From: Scatosoma sp045658805
Lineage (GTDB): Bacteria; Bacillota; Clostridia; Christensenellales; Borkfalkiaceae
NCBI GenBank assembly: GCA_045658805.1
Contig: JAZOVQ010000003.1
Span: 1 to 36,521 of the forward strand
Reading direction: 5' to 3'
Length of the DNA stretch: 36,521 nucleotides
Under the pieces are notes generated by a model. It made no database searches. It saw only the letters and a program-made list of their open reading frames with translations, and had not been told where the DNA came from. The stretch's first letter is position 1. Each line of letters starts with the position of its first letter. The translations under genes and the position numbers were made by a program. Below, in pieces: positions 1-8,071 of this stretch.

Positions 1-2
1 CT

Positions 3-893
3 ATGTATAAAATTATAAAAAAACTCTTATCCTTCCTGCTTCTTGGCATATTTTTTCCACTCTCCGCCTGCGCCACAACGGCATCTACCGCCCCGCCCAC
101 GCAGCCCAATACCCCTGCGCCGTCTATCCAACCCAACGCCCAACCTTTGGAAAATCCCCCCGAAACGCCCCTCGAAACCCCTCTTGAAACGCCCCCTGCG
201 CCGCCTTCGAAAAGCGAAAACGTTTGGGATGTTTCAGACGTTGACGTCTCGGAAATCCCCCTTGAAAGAAAATTGATTGCCTTCACCTTTGACGACGCCC
301 CGAAACGCGGTTTGGAAAGTATACTTGCCGTCTTCGCCGCCTTCAATGAACGCCATCCGCACTTCCGAGCCTCCGCCACTTTATTTTGTAACGGAATTTT
401 AATCGACGAAAGCACCCGACCGCTTTTACAAACCGCCTGGACAATGCAATTTGAGCTGGGCAATCACACCCATACCCACCTTGATTTAACAACCCTCCCC
501 CCCGACAAATTGCAAGCGGAAATTACCCAAACGGACAAACTTCTATCCCAAACGGACGGCAAGCCCCTGCACCTACTCCGCGCCCCCTACGGCAAGCTCA
601 ACGACAACGTCCGCACCGCCGCGCAAACGCCGCTAATTGATTGGACCATTGACACCAAAGATTGGACGGGGCGCTCCGCCAACCAAATTTACGAAACGGT
701 TATGCAAAACAAATCGGACGGCGCCATTGTCCTCATGCACGACGGCTATCCCGATACCGTGTCCGCGTTGAAAGTACTTTTACCCGACCTAATGCAAGAA
801 AATTATCAAGTGGTAAGCGTATCCAAAATGGCAAAAGCGCACCGCTGCGCTTTACAAAACGGAAGTGTCTATATCCGCGCCCGAAAACGTTAA
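3..893 (+). CDS. Lipoprotein polysaccharide deacetylase (NodB domain)
   Basis: Predicted metal-dependent carbohydrate deacetylase anchored outside the membrane. Residues 1-23 form a lipoprotein signal peptide with lipobox LSAC (Cys23), followed by a Pro/Thr-rich linker to about residue 75. The NodB domain shows all the usual motifs: TFDD (95-98), HTHTH (155-159), RAPYG (193-197), a DWTIDTKDW stretch and LMHDG (His246). Substrate is probably peptidoglycan or another surface glycan, which is inferred from the family and location. The start at base 3 fits the signal peptide, but the ribosome site lies off the window edge. The gene is convergent with the ABC operon and ends at a shared terminator. 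Confidence 0.88.
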   Translation: MYKIIKKLLSFLLLGIFFPLSACATTASTAPPTQPNTPAPSIQPNAQPLENPPETPLETPLETPPAPPSKSENVWDVSDVDVSEIPLERKLIAFTFDDAPKRGLESILAVFAAFNERHPHFRASATLFCNGILIDESTRPLLQTAWTMQFELGNHTHTHLDLTTLPPDKLQAEITQTDKLLSQTDGKPLHLLRAPYGKLNDNVRTAAQTPLIDWTIDTKDWTGRSANQIYETVMQNKSDGAIVLMHDGYPDTVSALKVLLPDLMQENYQVVSVSKMAKAHRCALQNGSVYIRARKR

Positions 894-925
894 AAGGCCT
901 GCCAAACGGCAAGCCTTTTCTCTTT
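892..925. terminator. Bidirectional terminator between convergent genes
   Basis: Stem AAAAGGC (892-898) pairs with GCCTTTT (913-919), with an inner TGCC/GGCA stem, then a T-rich tract. The A-rich left arm lets it also work for the minus-strand ABC operon ending at 936. Confidence 0.75.
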
Positions 926-935
926 TATCCTTTAT

Positions 936-1607
936 TTACAATTCGTTTTCACCCGTTAAAACGTTCAACAATTGCCTTTTAACAGGATTGTTTTCCCCAT
1001 ATTCTCTCGGTAAAACCTCTGTACCAAACCGCACGTCCGATACAATTTCCCCTTGCTGTAAAACCACCGCACGATGTCCAAGCATCCACGCTTCTTCCAA
1101 ATCATGCGTAACGAAAGCCACCGTTTTTTTACTATCCCGCCAAAGCTTCGCAAACACCTTGGACAGCCTAATTTTCAATGCCGTATCCAAAGAGGAAAAG
1201 GGCTCGTCCATCAACAAAAGCGGCGCTTTGGATAGAAAGGCGCGCGCAATTGCCACACGCTGTTTTTCACCGCCCGACAACTGTTTCGGCCGTTTCTCCT
1301 TAAAGGCAAACATCTCCACTTTCCGCAAAACGTCCTCTATCTCCCCACGCTCCGCACCAGCGTACAACAAATTTTCCTCCACCGTCAAATTGGGTAACAA
1401 ACGCGGCTCTTGAAAAATATACCCTACGCTCGATACGCCCTCAACGCTCCCCTCAAAATCCGTCAACCCAGCCAAAATCTTCAACAAGGTCGTCTTACCG
1501 CCGCCCGATTCTCCAAGCACACACAAAATTTCCCCCTCGTCAATATCCAAAGCAAGACGACGAAACACTTGCTTTTCACCATACGATTTTGAAACGCAAA
1601 TCCTCAT
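936..1607 (-). CDS. ABC transporter ATPase, SsuB/TauB/NrtD-like
   Basis: Cytoplasmic ATPase of an importer of the nitrate/sulfonate/pyrimidine-precursor type. Walker A GESGGGKTT, signature LSGGEKQRV, Walker B LLLMDEPF and the H-loop VTHD are all present. At 223 residues it is slightly short for the family. Its start ATG overlaps the permease stop (ATGA) and has an AAGGAGG site, so the two are translationally coupled. The substrate cannot be read from the sequence; in Clostridia this kind of three-gene set is often found beside TM1266-type genes, as here. Confidence 0.88.
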   Translation of the reverse strand: MRICVSKSYGEKQVFRRLALDIDEGEILCVLGESGGGKTTLLKILAGLTDFEGSVEGVSSVGYIFQEPRLLPNLTVEENLLYAGAERGEIEDVLRKVEMFAFKEKRPKQLSGGEKQRVAIARAFLSKAPLLLMDEPFSSLDTALKIRLSKVFAKLWRDSKKTVAFVTHDLEEAWMLGHRAVVLQQGEIVSDVRFGTEVLPREYGENNPVKRQLLNVLTGENEL

Positions 1608-2383
1608 CTCATCCTCCTTTCCGCCGCTTCCGCCGCAACGGACGAAACCAACTCAATCGCCGCGCCGACCAAAAAAGTTACGCCGACCAACGCAAACAAT
1701 AACGGCATATCCAAATAAATTTTAGCTTCCTGCATCATACCACCCAAGCTATTATACGTCGCCGCCAACACTTCAGCGGATACAACCAATTTCAAAGCAA
1801 AGGACAACGCCGCGCCCGCTTCCCGCGTCGCATACGGTAACGCCGCAGGTAAATACAATTGAAAAATTTGCTTTTTTATAGGCACGTTGTACACCCTGCT
1901 CATCTCCACCAAATCACCGTCTACGCCCGACAACGCCGCATAAATCGCCGTATACAGCATCGGAAATAAAGACAACAACGCCACGATTACGGGCGCCATG
2001 CCTGCGCCTGCCCAAACGATAACAATCAATAGCACCGCCAAAGTCGGCACCGTCCGCAAAAACGCCACAATCACTGAGAAAAAACGATAAAATGCAGGCA
2101 CCAGGTACGAGATTACCGCAAAAACCGCGCCTAAAACCAACGAAATCGTAAAAGCAATTACCACGCGCAAAGCGCTCCACAATAAGGCCGTCCAAAAGCC
2201 GCTTTCCGTCATTAAATTCCCAAAAGCAACCATGCAATCCTTAAACGACGGTACCAACAGCGCGTTGCCAACGGCAAAATACGCCACCACCCAAACGAGT
2301 GCCAGCACGCCAAACGCCCCAACAATCTGCGCCGCATTTTTCAAGGCAAGCTTCCACGCGCCGCCCACTTGTTTCCTTTCCAT
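1604..2383 (-). CDS. ABC transporter permease, SsuC/TauC-like
   Basis: Integral membrane permease of the BPD_transp_1 family with about six hydrophobic segments. The EAA-type loop is near ATREAGAALSFALKLVVSAE. The open frame reaches 2410, but the ATG at 2383 (MERKQ...) has a GGAGG site about 7 nt upstream and is the better start, giving 259 residues. It partners with the ATPase just downstream and the binding lipoprotein just upstream. Confidence 0.87.
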   Translation of the reverse strand: MERKQVGGAWKLALKNAAQIVGAFGVLALVWVVAYFAVGNALLVPSFKDCMVAFGNLMTESGFWTALLWSALRVVIAFTISLVLGAVFAVISYLVPAFYRFFSVIVAFLRTVPTLAVLLIVIVWAGAGMAPVIVALLSLFPMLYTAIYAALSGVDGDLVEMSRVYNVPIKKQIFQLYLPAALPYATREAGAALSFALKLVVSAEVLAATYNSLGGMMQEAKIYLDMPLLFALVGVTFLVGAAIELVSSVAAEAAERRMR

Positions 2384-2409
2384 ACTTACGCCTCCGCGCC
2401 ACCAAACCA

Positions 2410-3486
2410 TTACGAATTAACGTAGAAAAACCCGTCCGCAACCTTTTTCGCCGCCGCCGAATCCACTGCCGTCAACCTCGTCAAATACACCTGCACCGCC
2501 TCTTTACAAACAGCGCTTTCCGCAAATCGTACGCCGCACTTTTCCACCGTATCCGCTGTCAAAACGTTGGCTTTCAAAGTGCTTGTATACGCGGAATCTT
2601 CCAAATGCCCTATCACAGCGGATACAATTTCCTCCCCGCTTAACGAATGCACCGCCAACGCTGACTGCGCAACGTCCGCAATAAAATCTTCCACCCAAGC
2701 CGTTCGCGCCTCTATCAAGGAAGTTTTCGCCACCAAAACCGCCTGCGGATACCCGTCGTAGCCAGCCCCTTCGCCGTCCACGCTTTGCTTATACAAATTT
2801 TCCAAGCTCGCCACGCGCGTAAAAGCATTTTTTTGTATTTGCACGCTTGCAGCAGGCTCCGCAACCACGTAACAAGCAATGTCCTGCGCTAAGGGATCAA
2901 TCGCAGCAGCGTCGACAATGGCTTTCAAATTCACCTTATCCGCCGCCGTTTCCCCGTCGTTTTTCACCTCTTGCCAGGGTAATCCATACCCGTCCAACAC
3001 ACACTTAAAAGTCAAACCGGGCACTTCGTTTATCTTCATAACGCCCACCGTTTTACCTACCAAATGCGACAAATCCAAAACGCCGTTCACTGCGAAATTC
3101 TCCACCGTCCCGTCGTCTTTAGACAAAAGATACAAATTGCCGCCCGTCAAAACGCCCAGCATTTTATACCGCGTACCGTCCCCCAACAACTTACTCGCCG
3201 CCGTCACCGGCAATGCGCAAATATCAGCGTTTTCGTCTTGATTTTTAGCGGAAACCTTTGACGCTATCACAGACGGAGAAACCACTTTATAGGTCACGCC
3301 GTCCTCCTCGCTATCCGCGCGCATCAAAGAAGCAAATCCCATTGCAGGCGCGCCGTCGGGCATACAAACCACCACTTCTTTTTCCGTTTGCGCACCGCTT
3401 TCAAGTCCCATAGTACAACCGCTAAAACCGCACGCGCCAACCGTCAAAACCGCACTCATCAACCATGCGCCCATTCTTTTTCTCAT
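2410..3486 (-). CDS. ABC transporter substrate-binding lipoprotein
   Basis: Predicted extracytoplasmic solute-binding protein of the NMT1/SsuA-like class. The N terminus is a lipoprotein signal with two candidate lipid cysteines (Cys19 in TVGAC and Cys24 in FSGC, counted from 3486). The mature part begins with EKEVVVCMPDGAPAMGFASL, a type typical of nitrate/sulfonate/thiamine-precursor binding proteins. The frame stays open to a TTG at 3501 and there is an ATG at 3492, but GAGGGG (3493-3499) is correctly spaced only for ATG 3486. The ligand is unknown. Confidence 0.83.
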   Translation of the reverse strand: MRKRMGAWLMSAVLTVGACGFSGCTMGLESGAQTEKEVVVCMPDGAPAMGFASLMRADSEEDGVTYKVVSPSVIASKVSAKNQDENADICALPVTAASKLLGDGTRYKMLGVLTGGNLYLLSKDDGTVENFAVNGVLDLSHLVGKTVGVMKINEVPGLTFKCVLDGYGLPWQEVKNDGETAADKVNLKAIVDAAAIDPLAQDIACYVVAEPAASVQIQKNAFTRVASLENLYKQSVDGEGAGYDGYPQAVLVAKTSLIEARTAWVEDFIADVAQSALAVHSLSGEEIVSAVIGHLEDSAYTSTLKANVLTADTVEKCGVRFAESAVCKEAVQVYLTRLTAVDSAAAKKVADGFFYVNS

Positions 3487-3497
3487 ACTCATTCCCC

Positions 3498-3779
3498 TCA
3501 AATTTTACCAAACAAAGCCTTTACGGATACCTGCGGCAATTTCCCCAGCTTCCCCGTTAAAGCATTCGTCACTTCCACAGGCGCGTCCAAAACCACCGAC
3601 AAAACGGACACCTTCTTTTCCTTATACGGTATTCCCATTCTCCCCAAAATCCAATCGCCATATTCAGAGAGCAACCCATTCACCTTTTCACTCACCGTCC
3701 TATCCGCAACCAAAATACTCACCACCGCAATACGGTTTTCCTTGTTTGCCATATTTTCCTTGTTTTCCATATTTTCCAT
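3498..3779 (-). CDS. TM1266-type iron-only hydrogenase system regulator
   Basis: A 93-residue protein of the TM1266 family (ACT/NikR-C-like fold), usually annotated as a putative regulator of the [FeFe]-hydrogenase system. Family hallmarks run from RIAVVSILVADR through GDWILGRMGIPYKEKKVSVLSVVLD to KLGKLPQVSVKALF. A GGAGGG site (3789-3794) precedes the ATG. About 16 residues at the N terminus (MENMENKENMANKEN) are a low-complexity extension not usual for the family, made by short AT-rich repeats. It is the first gene of the ABC operon. No hydrogenase or maturase gene is in the window, so the link is by family only. Confidence 0.82.
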   Translation of the reverse strand: MENMENKENMANKENRIAVVSILVADRTVSEKVNGLLSEYGDWILGRMGIPYKEKKVSVLSVVLDAPVEVTNALTGKLGKLPQVSVKALFGKI

Positions 3780-4119
3780 ACGTTTTCACCCTCCAAAATA
3801 AATTTCAACGCATACCTGCCCCTATCTTTTTCAAAATACGGACAAAAAAACTACCCTTTCACCATCGGCAAAAGAGTAGAAAATCCCCATAAGAAAAAAT
3901 CCTATAACCGTCCACGTCAAGGAAGGCGCCGCCCGCCCTTTCGTTTTCGCATTTTCAACCTTTTCACCGTCAGTACCACTTTCAGCTTAAAGAATTGTAA
4001 GACCAAATCGTCCTATTTTTTCAAACTGTCTTTCCAACTATGCCCCAAAACGCATATCATCAAAAACACTCGTTTTCGCCCAATAAATGCGCCGTCAGGC
4101 AAGCATTATACCCTACCGA
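3780..4119 (-). other. Gene-free leader upstream of the TM1266/ABC operon
   Basis: 340 bp without a credible ORF, between trmB and the TM1266-type gene. On the minus strand it holds a TATAAT (4105-4110) with only a poor -35, many short inverted segments and an intrinsic terminator at 3844-3879. I could not match it to a riboswitch class I know (TPP, M-box, ykkC and SAM were considered). Confidence 0.45.
3844..3879 (-). terminator. Intrinsic terminator in the leader region
   Basis: Arms 3851-3859 and 3871-3879 pair (8 of 9), with an 11-nt loop, followed on the minus strand by seven T. It could end the dut-trmB transcript or act as an attenuator about 65 nt before the TM1266-type start. Confidence 0.7.
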
Positions 4120-4809
4120 TTACCCCTCAAATACCGCTTCCAAACGGTGAATAGGCAAACCTCTTTCCACCCATTTGCTTTCATATTCCGTCACGATATT
4201 CCAATCGGGATTGCCGTTTTCGTGCAAATTATACGTCACGTTTTCAAGCGCAAAACCGCACGCCTTAAATTCCTCCAACGAGAAATCGAAGAAATCTCTA
4301 TCGTCCGTTTTTTGCAACACTCTGCCGCCCTTTTTCAAAAGCTTTTTATACACTTCCAAAAAATTACGGTGCGTCAAACGCTGCGTTGCGTACCCAAGCT
4401 TGGGCAACGGCGTAGAAAAATTAAGATAAATGGCGTCCAAACTCCCCTCAGGGATATAACAAGGCAAGCACTCCGCGCGGATATTCAAAAATCGAATATT
4501 TTCCACACCCAGCTTTTTCACGTCCTCCATCGGCGTTAAAATAACGTTGCTCATCTTTTCCAACGCCAAATAATTGACGTCCTTTTCCTTTTGCGCGAGC
4601 TGAATAACAAAACCGCCCTTTCCGCAGCCAATTTCCAACACAACGGGATTTTTATTTCCAAACGCCTTTTCAAAATCCACCAACGCACGGAAATTCTCCG
4701 CCGCCTCTTTCATATTCAAAATCCCATTTGCGCCCTGCGCCAACAGCAAATCGCCACACGCTTCCATACGCGCGCCGAAATTACGCTTTCTTCTCATTCT
4801 CATCGACAT
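4120..4809 (-). CDS. trmB: tRNA (guanine-N7)-methyltransferase
   Basis: SAM-dependent methyltransferase that makes m7G46 in tRNA. The SAM-binding motif VLEIGCGKGGFV and the downstream RLTHRNFLEVYKKLLKKGG block identify the family, and 229 residues is normal length. The motif usually reading NFSDPWPKKRH is here NFSTPLPKLGYAT, so the Asp and Trp are replaced; similar relaxed forms occur in some Clostridia, but this weakens certainty about activity. The start has GAGGTG five bases upstream. It lies 18 bp after dut and is probably co-transcribed with it. Confidence 0.85.
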   Translation of the reverse strand: MSMRMRRKRNFGARMEACGDLLLAQGANGILNMKEAAENFRALVDFEKAFGNKNPVVLEIGCGKGGFVIQLAQKEKDVNYLALEKMSNVILTPMEDVKKLGVENIRFLNIRAECLPCYIPEGSLDAIYLNFSTPLPKLGYATQRLTHRNFLEVYKKLLKKGGRVLQKTDDRDFFDFSLEEFKACGFALENVTYNLHENGNPDWNIVTEYESKWVERGLPIHRLEAVFEG

Positions 4810-4827
4810 AACGTCACCTCGTTTCCT

Positions 4828-5268
4828 TTATTTTCTACCCGTACTGCCAAAACCGCCTTCGCCGCGTTCGGTCTCGTCCAAAGTATCCACTTCGGCAAAC
4901 GCAGGCGCCAACACAGGGGTAATCACCAATTGTGCAATACGTTCTCCAGGCGCAACGCGCTGTTCAACGGCGGAATGGTTATGCAACGCCACCATCACTT
5001 CTCCGCGGTAATCGGAATCGACCACGCCTACCTTATTTGCAGGCGCAAGCCCTCTCTTGCAAGCCAAACCGCTACGCGCGTAAATCAACCCAGCGTAGCC
5101 AACGGGAATTTCCATCGCCAAGCCCGTTCTCACGAACTTCGTTTCCCCAGCCGCAATCACAATTTCCTCGTCCGCCAAGGCATACAAATCCGCCCCTGCG
5201 GAATACACCGAGCCATACGTGGGCAACACAGCCCTTTCATCCAATTTTTTCACCGAAACCGTAGCCAT
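4828..5268 (-). CDS. dut: dUTP diphosphatase
   Basis: Trimeric dUTPase that hydrolyses dUTP to dUMP and keeps uracil out of DNA. At 146 residues it is complete and shows all five motifs: SAGADLYA, ARSGLA, GVVDSDYRGEV, PGERIAQLVI and the C-terminal RGEGGFGSTG. A GGAGG site lies upstream of the ATG. It heads a short unit with trmB and has its own strong promoter (5331-5359). dut genes can be phage-borne and this one abuts the phage cassette, but a terminator separates them and pairing with trmB suggests a host gene. Confidence 0.93.
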   Translation of the reverse strand: MATVSVKKLDERAVLPTYGSVYSAGADLYALADEEIVIAAGETKFVRTGLAMEIPVGYAGLIYARSGLACKRGLAPANKVGVVDSDYRGEVMVALHNHSAVEQRVAPGERIAQLVITPVLAPAFAEVDTLDETERGEGGFGSTGRK

Positions 5269-5330
5269 AAAGCCGCCTCCGTCGCACAGTTTTCGACGTT
5301 TTCCTAAACGCCGAGCGCATTTTCCGTTTT

Positions 5331-5359
5331 ATTATACCAAATTCACAAAAAAAAGGCAA
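5331..5359 (-). promoter_or_regulatory. SigA-type promoter of dut-trmB, extended -10
   Basis: TTGCCT (5354-5359) and TATAAT (5331-5336) with a 17-bp spacer and TGG directly before the -10. Predicted transcription start near 5324. The -35 box lies inside the terminator hairpin of the upstream phage cassette. Confidence 0.75.
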
Positions 5360-5378
5360 GGATTTTCCCCTGCCTTTT
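5345..5378. terminator. Terminator at the end of the phage cassette
   Basis: 8-bp arms AAAAGGCA (5351-5358) and TGCCTTTT (5371-5378), followed on the minus strand by a run of eight T. It should stop cassette transcripts before dut. Confidence 0.8.
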
Positions 5379-5477
5379 CTTCTATATGAAGAAAAACGAG
5401 CGAAATGCCCTTTACAAGCCTCGCCCGTTTCCCAATTTAAAAACACCAACCAATCTCAACCCAACCGCAACGCAGTA

Positions 5478-5966
5478 TCAAGTTGACGACAAGAAATAAT
5501 CGTACAACGTCTTATACAATTCCCCCAAATATTGTACGGCAATCGTATCCTTTTGAAACTCAAGAAAGCGCGTCGACCCAATCGGATAGGTCGCTTCATA
5601 ATACTCTTTTACAATATGATATCTTTCCACTTCCGACAACGAATAATCGACAAGATACGGGGTTTGCTCGGTCGTCCCCGAGCTGGGTTTCGAGCCATAA
5701 TGCAAATAAAACAGCAAGCCCGAACGCAAAAATTCCACTTCTTCCTCGTACACCGCAACCAATTTCGCTTGAATTTTCTCCCACATACCAGACACGTAAA
5801 CCCCGTTGGAAACCAAACGCTGTTTCTCTTTTGTCTTATCCGCCTCCAGCTTTCTCGTCAATCTATTTTTACGCTGTTGCGCCGAAATTACTTCCTGCAG
5901 CTGTTCGGGCGACAACGCGGCGTATTGCTCTGGCGTATACGAGATAATATCAATATTCATTTCCAT
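5478..5966 (-). CDS. Last gene of the phage cassette, unknown function
   Basis: A 162-residue protein I do not recognise. The N-terminal part (YTPEQYAALSPEQLQEVI) leads into a charged, coiled-coil-prone helix around residues 20-60, and the C-terminal half is aromatic-rich. It follows the gp10-like gene, where P22 has its tail needle gene, but length and sequence do not show that it is one. The ATG at 5966 is preferred because AAGGAGGG lies 7 nt before it; a TTG at 5972 is also open. Confidence 0.6.
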   Translation of the reverse strand: MEMNIDIISYTPEQYAALSPEQLQEVISAQQRKNRLTRKLEADKTKEKQRLVSNGVYVSGMWEKIQAKLVAVYEEEVEFLRSGLLFYLHYGSKPSSGTTEQTPYLVDYSLSEVERYHIVKEYYEATYPIGSTRFLEFQKDTIAVQYLGELYKTLYDYFLSST

Positions 5967-5981
5967 CTCCAAGCCCTCCTT

Positions 5982-7358
5982 TTACACAATATATTCGACG
6001 TCCAAGCCCTCGATACGCGCACCTTTTCGCAAAACGAACTCCATCGAAAACAACGCGCCTCGCCAACACGTTTCCACCTCGGCAACTCCGTTTTCAAAAG
6101 TCAAATCACGCTCTATCTTTTCCGATTTACAACGCAAAGTTAAATGAAAACCTCCCTTGCCCTTAAAACGTACCTTTTTCAAAATTTTCGTCTTGTCCGT
6201 ACCAAAATTCATCTCGCCCGTCTCAAAGTTATACGTATATCCTGCTTCCAAATCCCCATCGTCGCAAACGATTTTCACGTAATGCTCGTGGCAACAAAAC
6301 GCGCGGGAATTGCTCTCCGTCAACCCTGCTTTCGGTGCCGTATAATATCCGCTTTCGCCGTCCTCATAAACGACCAGCGTCCGCAAATTATTCTCCTCGT
6401 TATGGAATTGAAGCAAAAGCTTCCCTTCGCAAATTGCAGTGGCATTATTCACGGAAACGCTGCGGCTAGGACGCACGCGCATTTCACGCAACACAGGCTC
6501 GGCAGTACGTCCGTCAAAGCGATACAGCCCGTCCTCCGCCATAAAATAAATATATTTTCCGCAACGCCCAATCAATCTCTCGCAAATTTTTCCGCCGCCG
6601 TACGTCAAGCGTTTTGTTTTAAACTCTCTCGGCAAACCGTCGCATTCCAGCTCGCCAATCCCCCTTTCGAAAAAGATATACAAGCGGTTATTCAGCTCCT
6701 GCAACCCAACGATTTCCCCGATATTCCAAGGAAACTGCAACGCACCGCTCGTATCCAAACTCTCAAAAAAGGCGGTGCTGTTATCCACCGACGAATAATG
6801 CAGTCTTTGCGGTTTTTCCGCAAGAAAAAGACGGTGCTGAAAACTTATTGCCGCCACAACGTTCGGCGAAGAGGACAACGATTTAAACAATCCCCAGTTG
6901 TCGTAATACAACGCGCCGTCTTTACCGACAAACGCAACGCCCCAACGCATCTCATTGGTCACTATGGTGGTTGCTCTTGTACCCATTGCCAAGGGCTGTA
7001 TACCTTGAATTCCTCCCGTTGTCTCCGTTTCTTTATAGATACGAAACGTACCCGTCTCCGAATCGATATATCCAACCTGCTCCATGTATTGGTTTGTCTT
7101 TGTATCCCAATATCTCGTTATAAAAACCTGAATAGGACTATCCCGTCCCGGCGACACCAATCGTCCGTAAGTTGAAAAGTAATATTTCACCCCAACCCCC
7201 GTCGTCAACACACCGTCGCGGCAATCGCAATTCATACTGTTTTGCGCGCAAATGGAATATTGCTCGCCGCTTGGATAAAGCCGAAACTTATCAAACGACC
7301 ACGTCCGCTTTTTTCCCGTCAATTTACTTGACCATTTTTTTAAAGGCAAAATCATCAT
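5982..7358 (-). CDS. Phage neck/tail hub protein, P22 gp10-like
   Basis: About 458 residues, rich in beta-strand repeats with Tyr and Phe at strand positions (for example RLFLAEKPQRLHYSS, RLYIFFERGIGELE and YIYFMAEDGLYRFDG), which suggests a beta-propeller. The length is close to P22 gp10 (packaged-DNA stabilisation hub), and it follows the adaptor gene as gp10 follows gp4. The start ATG overlaps the adaptor stop (ATGA) and has an AAGGTGG site. The hub would close the portal after packaging. The role is inferred from order, size and repeat pattern, not from a clear signature. Confidence 0.6.
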   Translation of the reverse strand: MMILPLKKWSSKLTGKKRTWSFDKFRLYPSGEQYSICAQNSMNCDCRDGVLTTGVGVKYYFSTYGRLVSPGRDSPIQVFITRYWDTKTNQYMEQVGYIDSETGTFRIYKETETTGGIQGIQPLAMGTRATTIVTNEMRWGVAFVGKDGALYYDNWGLFKSLSSSPNVVAAISFQHRLFLAEKPQRLHYSSVDNSTAFFESLDTSGALQFPWNIGEIVGLQELNNRLYIFFERGIGELECDGLPREFKTKRLTYGGGKICERLIGRCGKYIYFMAEDGLYRFDGRTAEPVLREMRVRPSRSVSVNNATAICEGKLLLQFHNEENNLRTLVVYEDGESGYYTAPKAGLTESNSRAFCCHEHYVKIVCDDGDLEAGYTYNFETGEMNFGTDKTKILKKVRFKGKGGFHLTLRCKSEKIERDLTFENGVAEVETCWRGALFSMEFVLRKGARIEGLDVEYIV

Positions 7359-7906
7359 ATCCACCTTCTCGACGCCATTTGACCGCCCTTACCCATGCGA
7401 TAAGTGCTTTCTATGGACTCCTTATATTTCGTATCCCAAATAGCAGCCTGCTCGCAAAATCCCATCGCAAGGCAATATTGCGACAGCACTCCGTAAATAA
7501 TCAAGCGATCGGACACCTGCAAAACAAAATCCGAACTATCGGTAAAATCCTTTTTATCGGGCGTATACGCATAAGCAACGCTAATCAATCCCGTTTGCGT
7601 TTTCAAATAATTAGCAAACAGCTCGTATGCAATTTCCTGTCCCTCGCCGTCGCACACTTTGGTGATACGTACGGGTGTTTTTAAAAACCGATTGTACGCC
7701 AATTGCCCCGTCGGATTGCTCAATTTTTCTTCCGTATACAACGGGAAATAATCCAACGCCAATTCATTTTCGACAATGTTAAAGCAATCCAACAGCATCT
7801 CCGCGTTATTTTTTCCGTCCTGCGAAATGCCGTCCACATACTTCATCACTTCGTCATAAATTCCCAGCTCCCTCGCCACCGTAAACACTATTTCTCTAAC
7901 CGTCAT
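7355..7906 (-). CDS. Phage head-tail adaptor, gp4-like
   Basis: 183 residues from the ATG at 7906 (MTVREIVFTVARELGI), which has GAGGAGG upstream; the longer frame to 8008 runs over a terminator and is unlikely. The N-terminal helical start followed by DCFNIVENELALDYFPL resembles the connector proteins that sit under the portal, and it lies directly between the coat and hub genes. Assignment rests mainly on gene order and size. Confidence 0.6.
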   Translation of the reverse strand: MTVREIVFTVARELGIYDEVMKYVDGISQDGKNNAEMLLDCFNIVENELALDYFPLYTEEKLSNPTGQLAYNRFLKTPVRITKVCDGEGQEIAYELFANYLKTQTGLISVAYAYTPDKKDFTDSSDFVLQVSDRLIIYGVLSQYCLAMGFCEQAAIWDTKYKESIESTYRMGKGGQMASRRWI

Positions 7907-7960
7907 TCTAACCTCCTCTCCACTGACCGTGCCTTTGCGTAAAACGCCGAAACCACAGCC

Positions 7961-8016
7961 AAAAAAAATATAAAAAGGGTACCCGAATACCCATTTCAAC
8001 GCGTACACGGGTACCC
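7961..8016 (-). terminator. Terminator between major capsid and adaptor genes
   Basis: Perfect 9-bp arms GGGTACCCG (7977-7985) and CGGGTACCC (8008-8016) with a 22-nt loop, followed on the minus strand by T-rich sequence. Partial termination after a capsid gene would give more coat than neck protein. Confidence 0.7.
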
Positions 8017-8071
8017 CCTTTGCAATTTTAACCTATACGAAACTGCAAATCAAACTCTTGCGCGCAACGGC

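Noticed and set aside
3780..4119. TPP or guanidine (ykkC) riboswitch before the importer operon
   Set aside because: Core motifs of these classes are not present on the minus strand.
6144..7175. 343-codon plus-strand frame opposite the gp10-like gene
   Set aside because: Antisense shadow of a gene with good start, overlap and repeat pattern.
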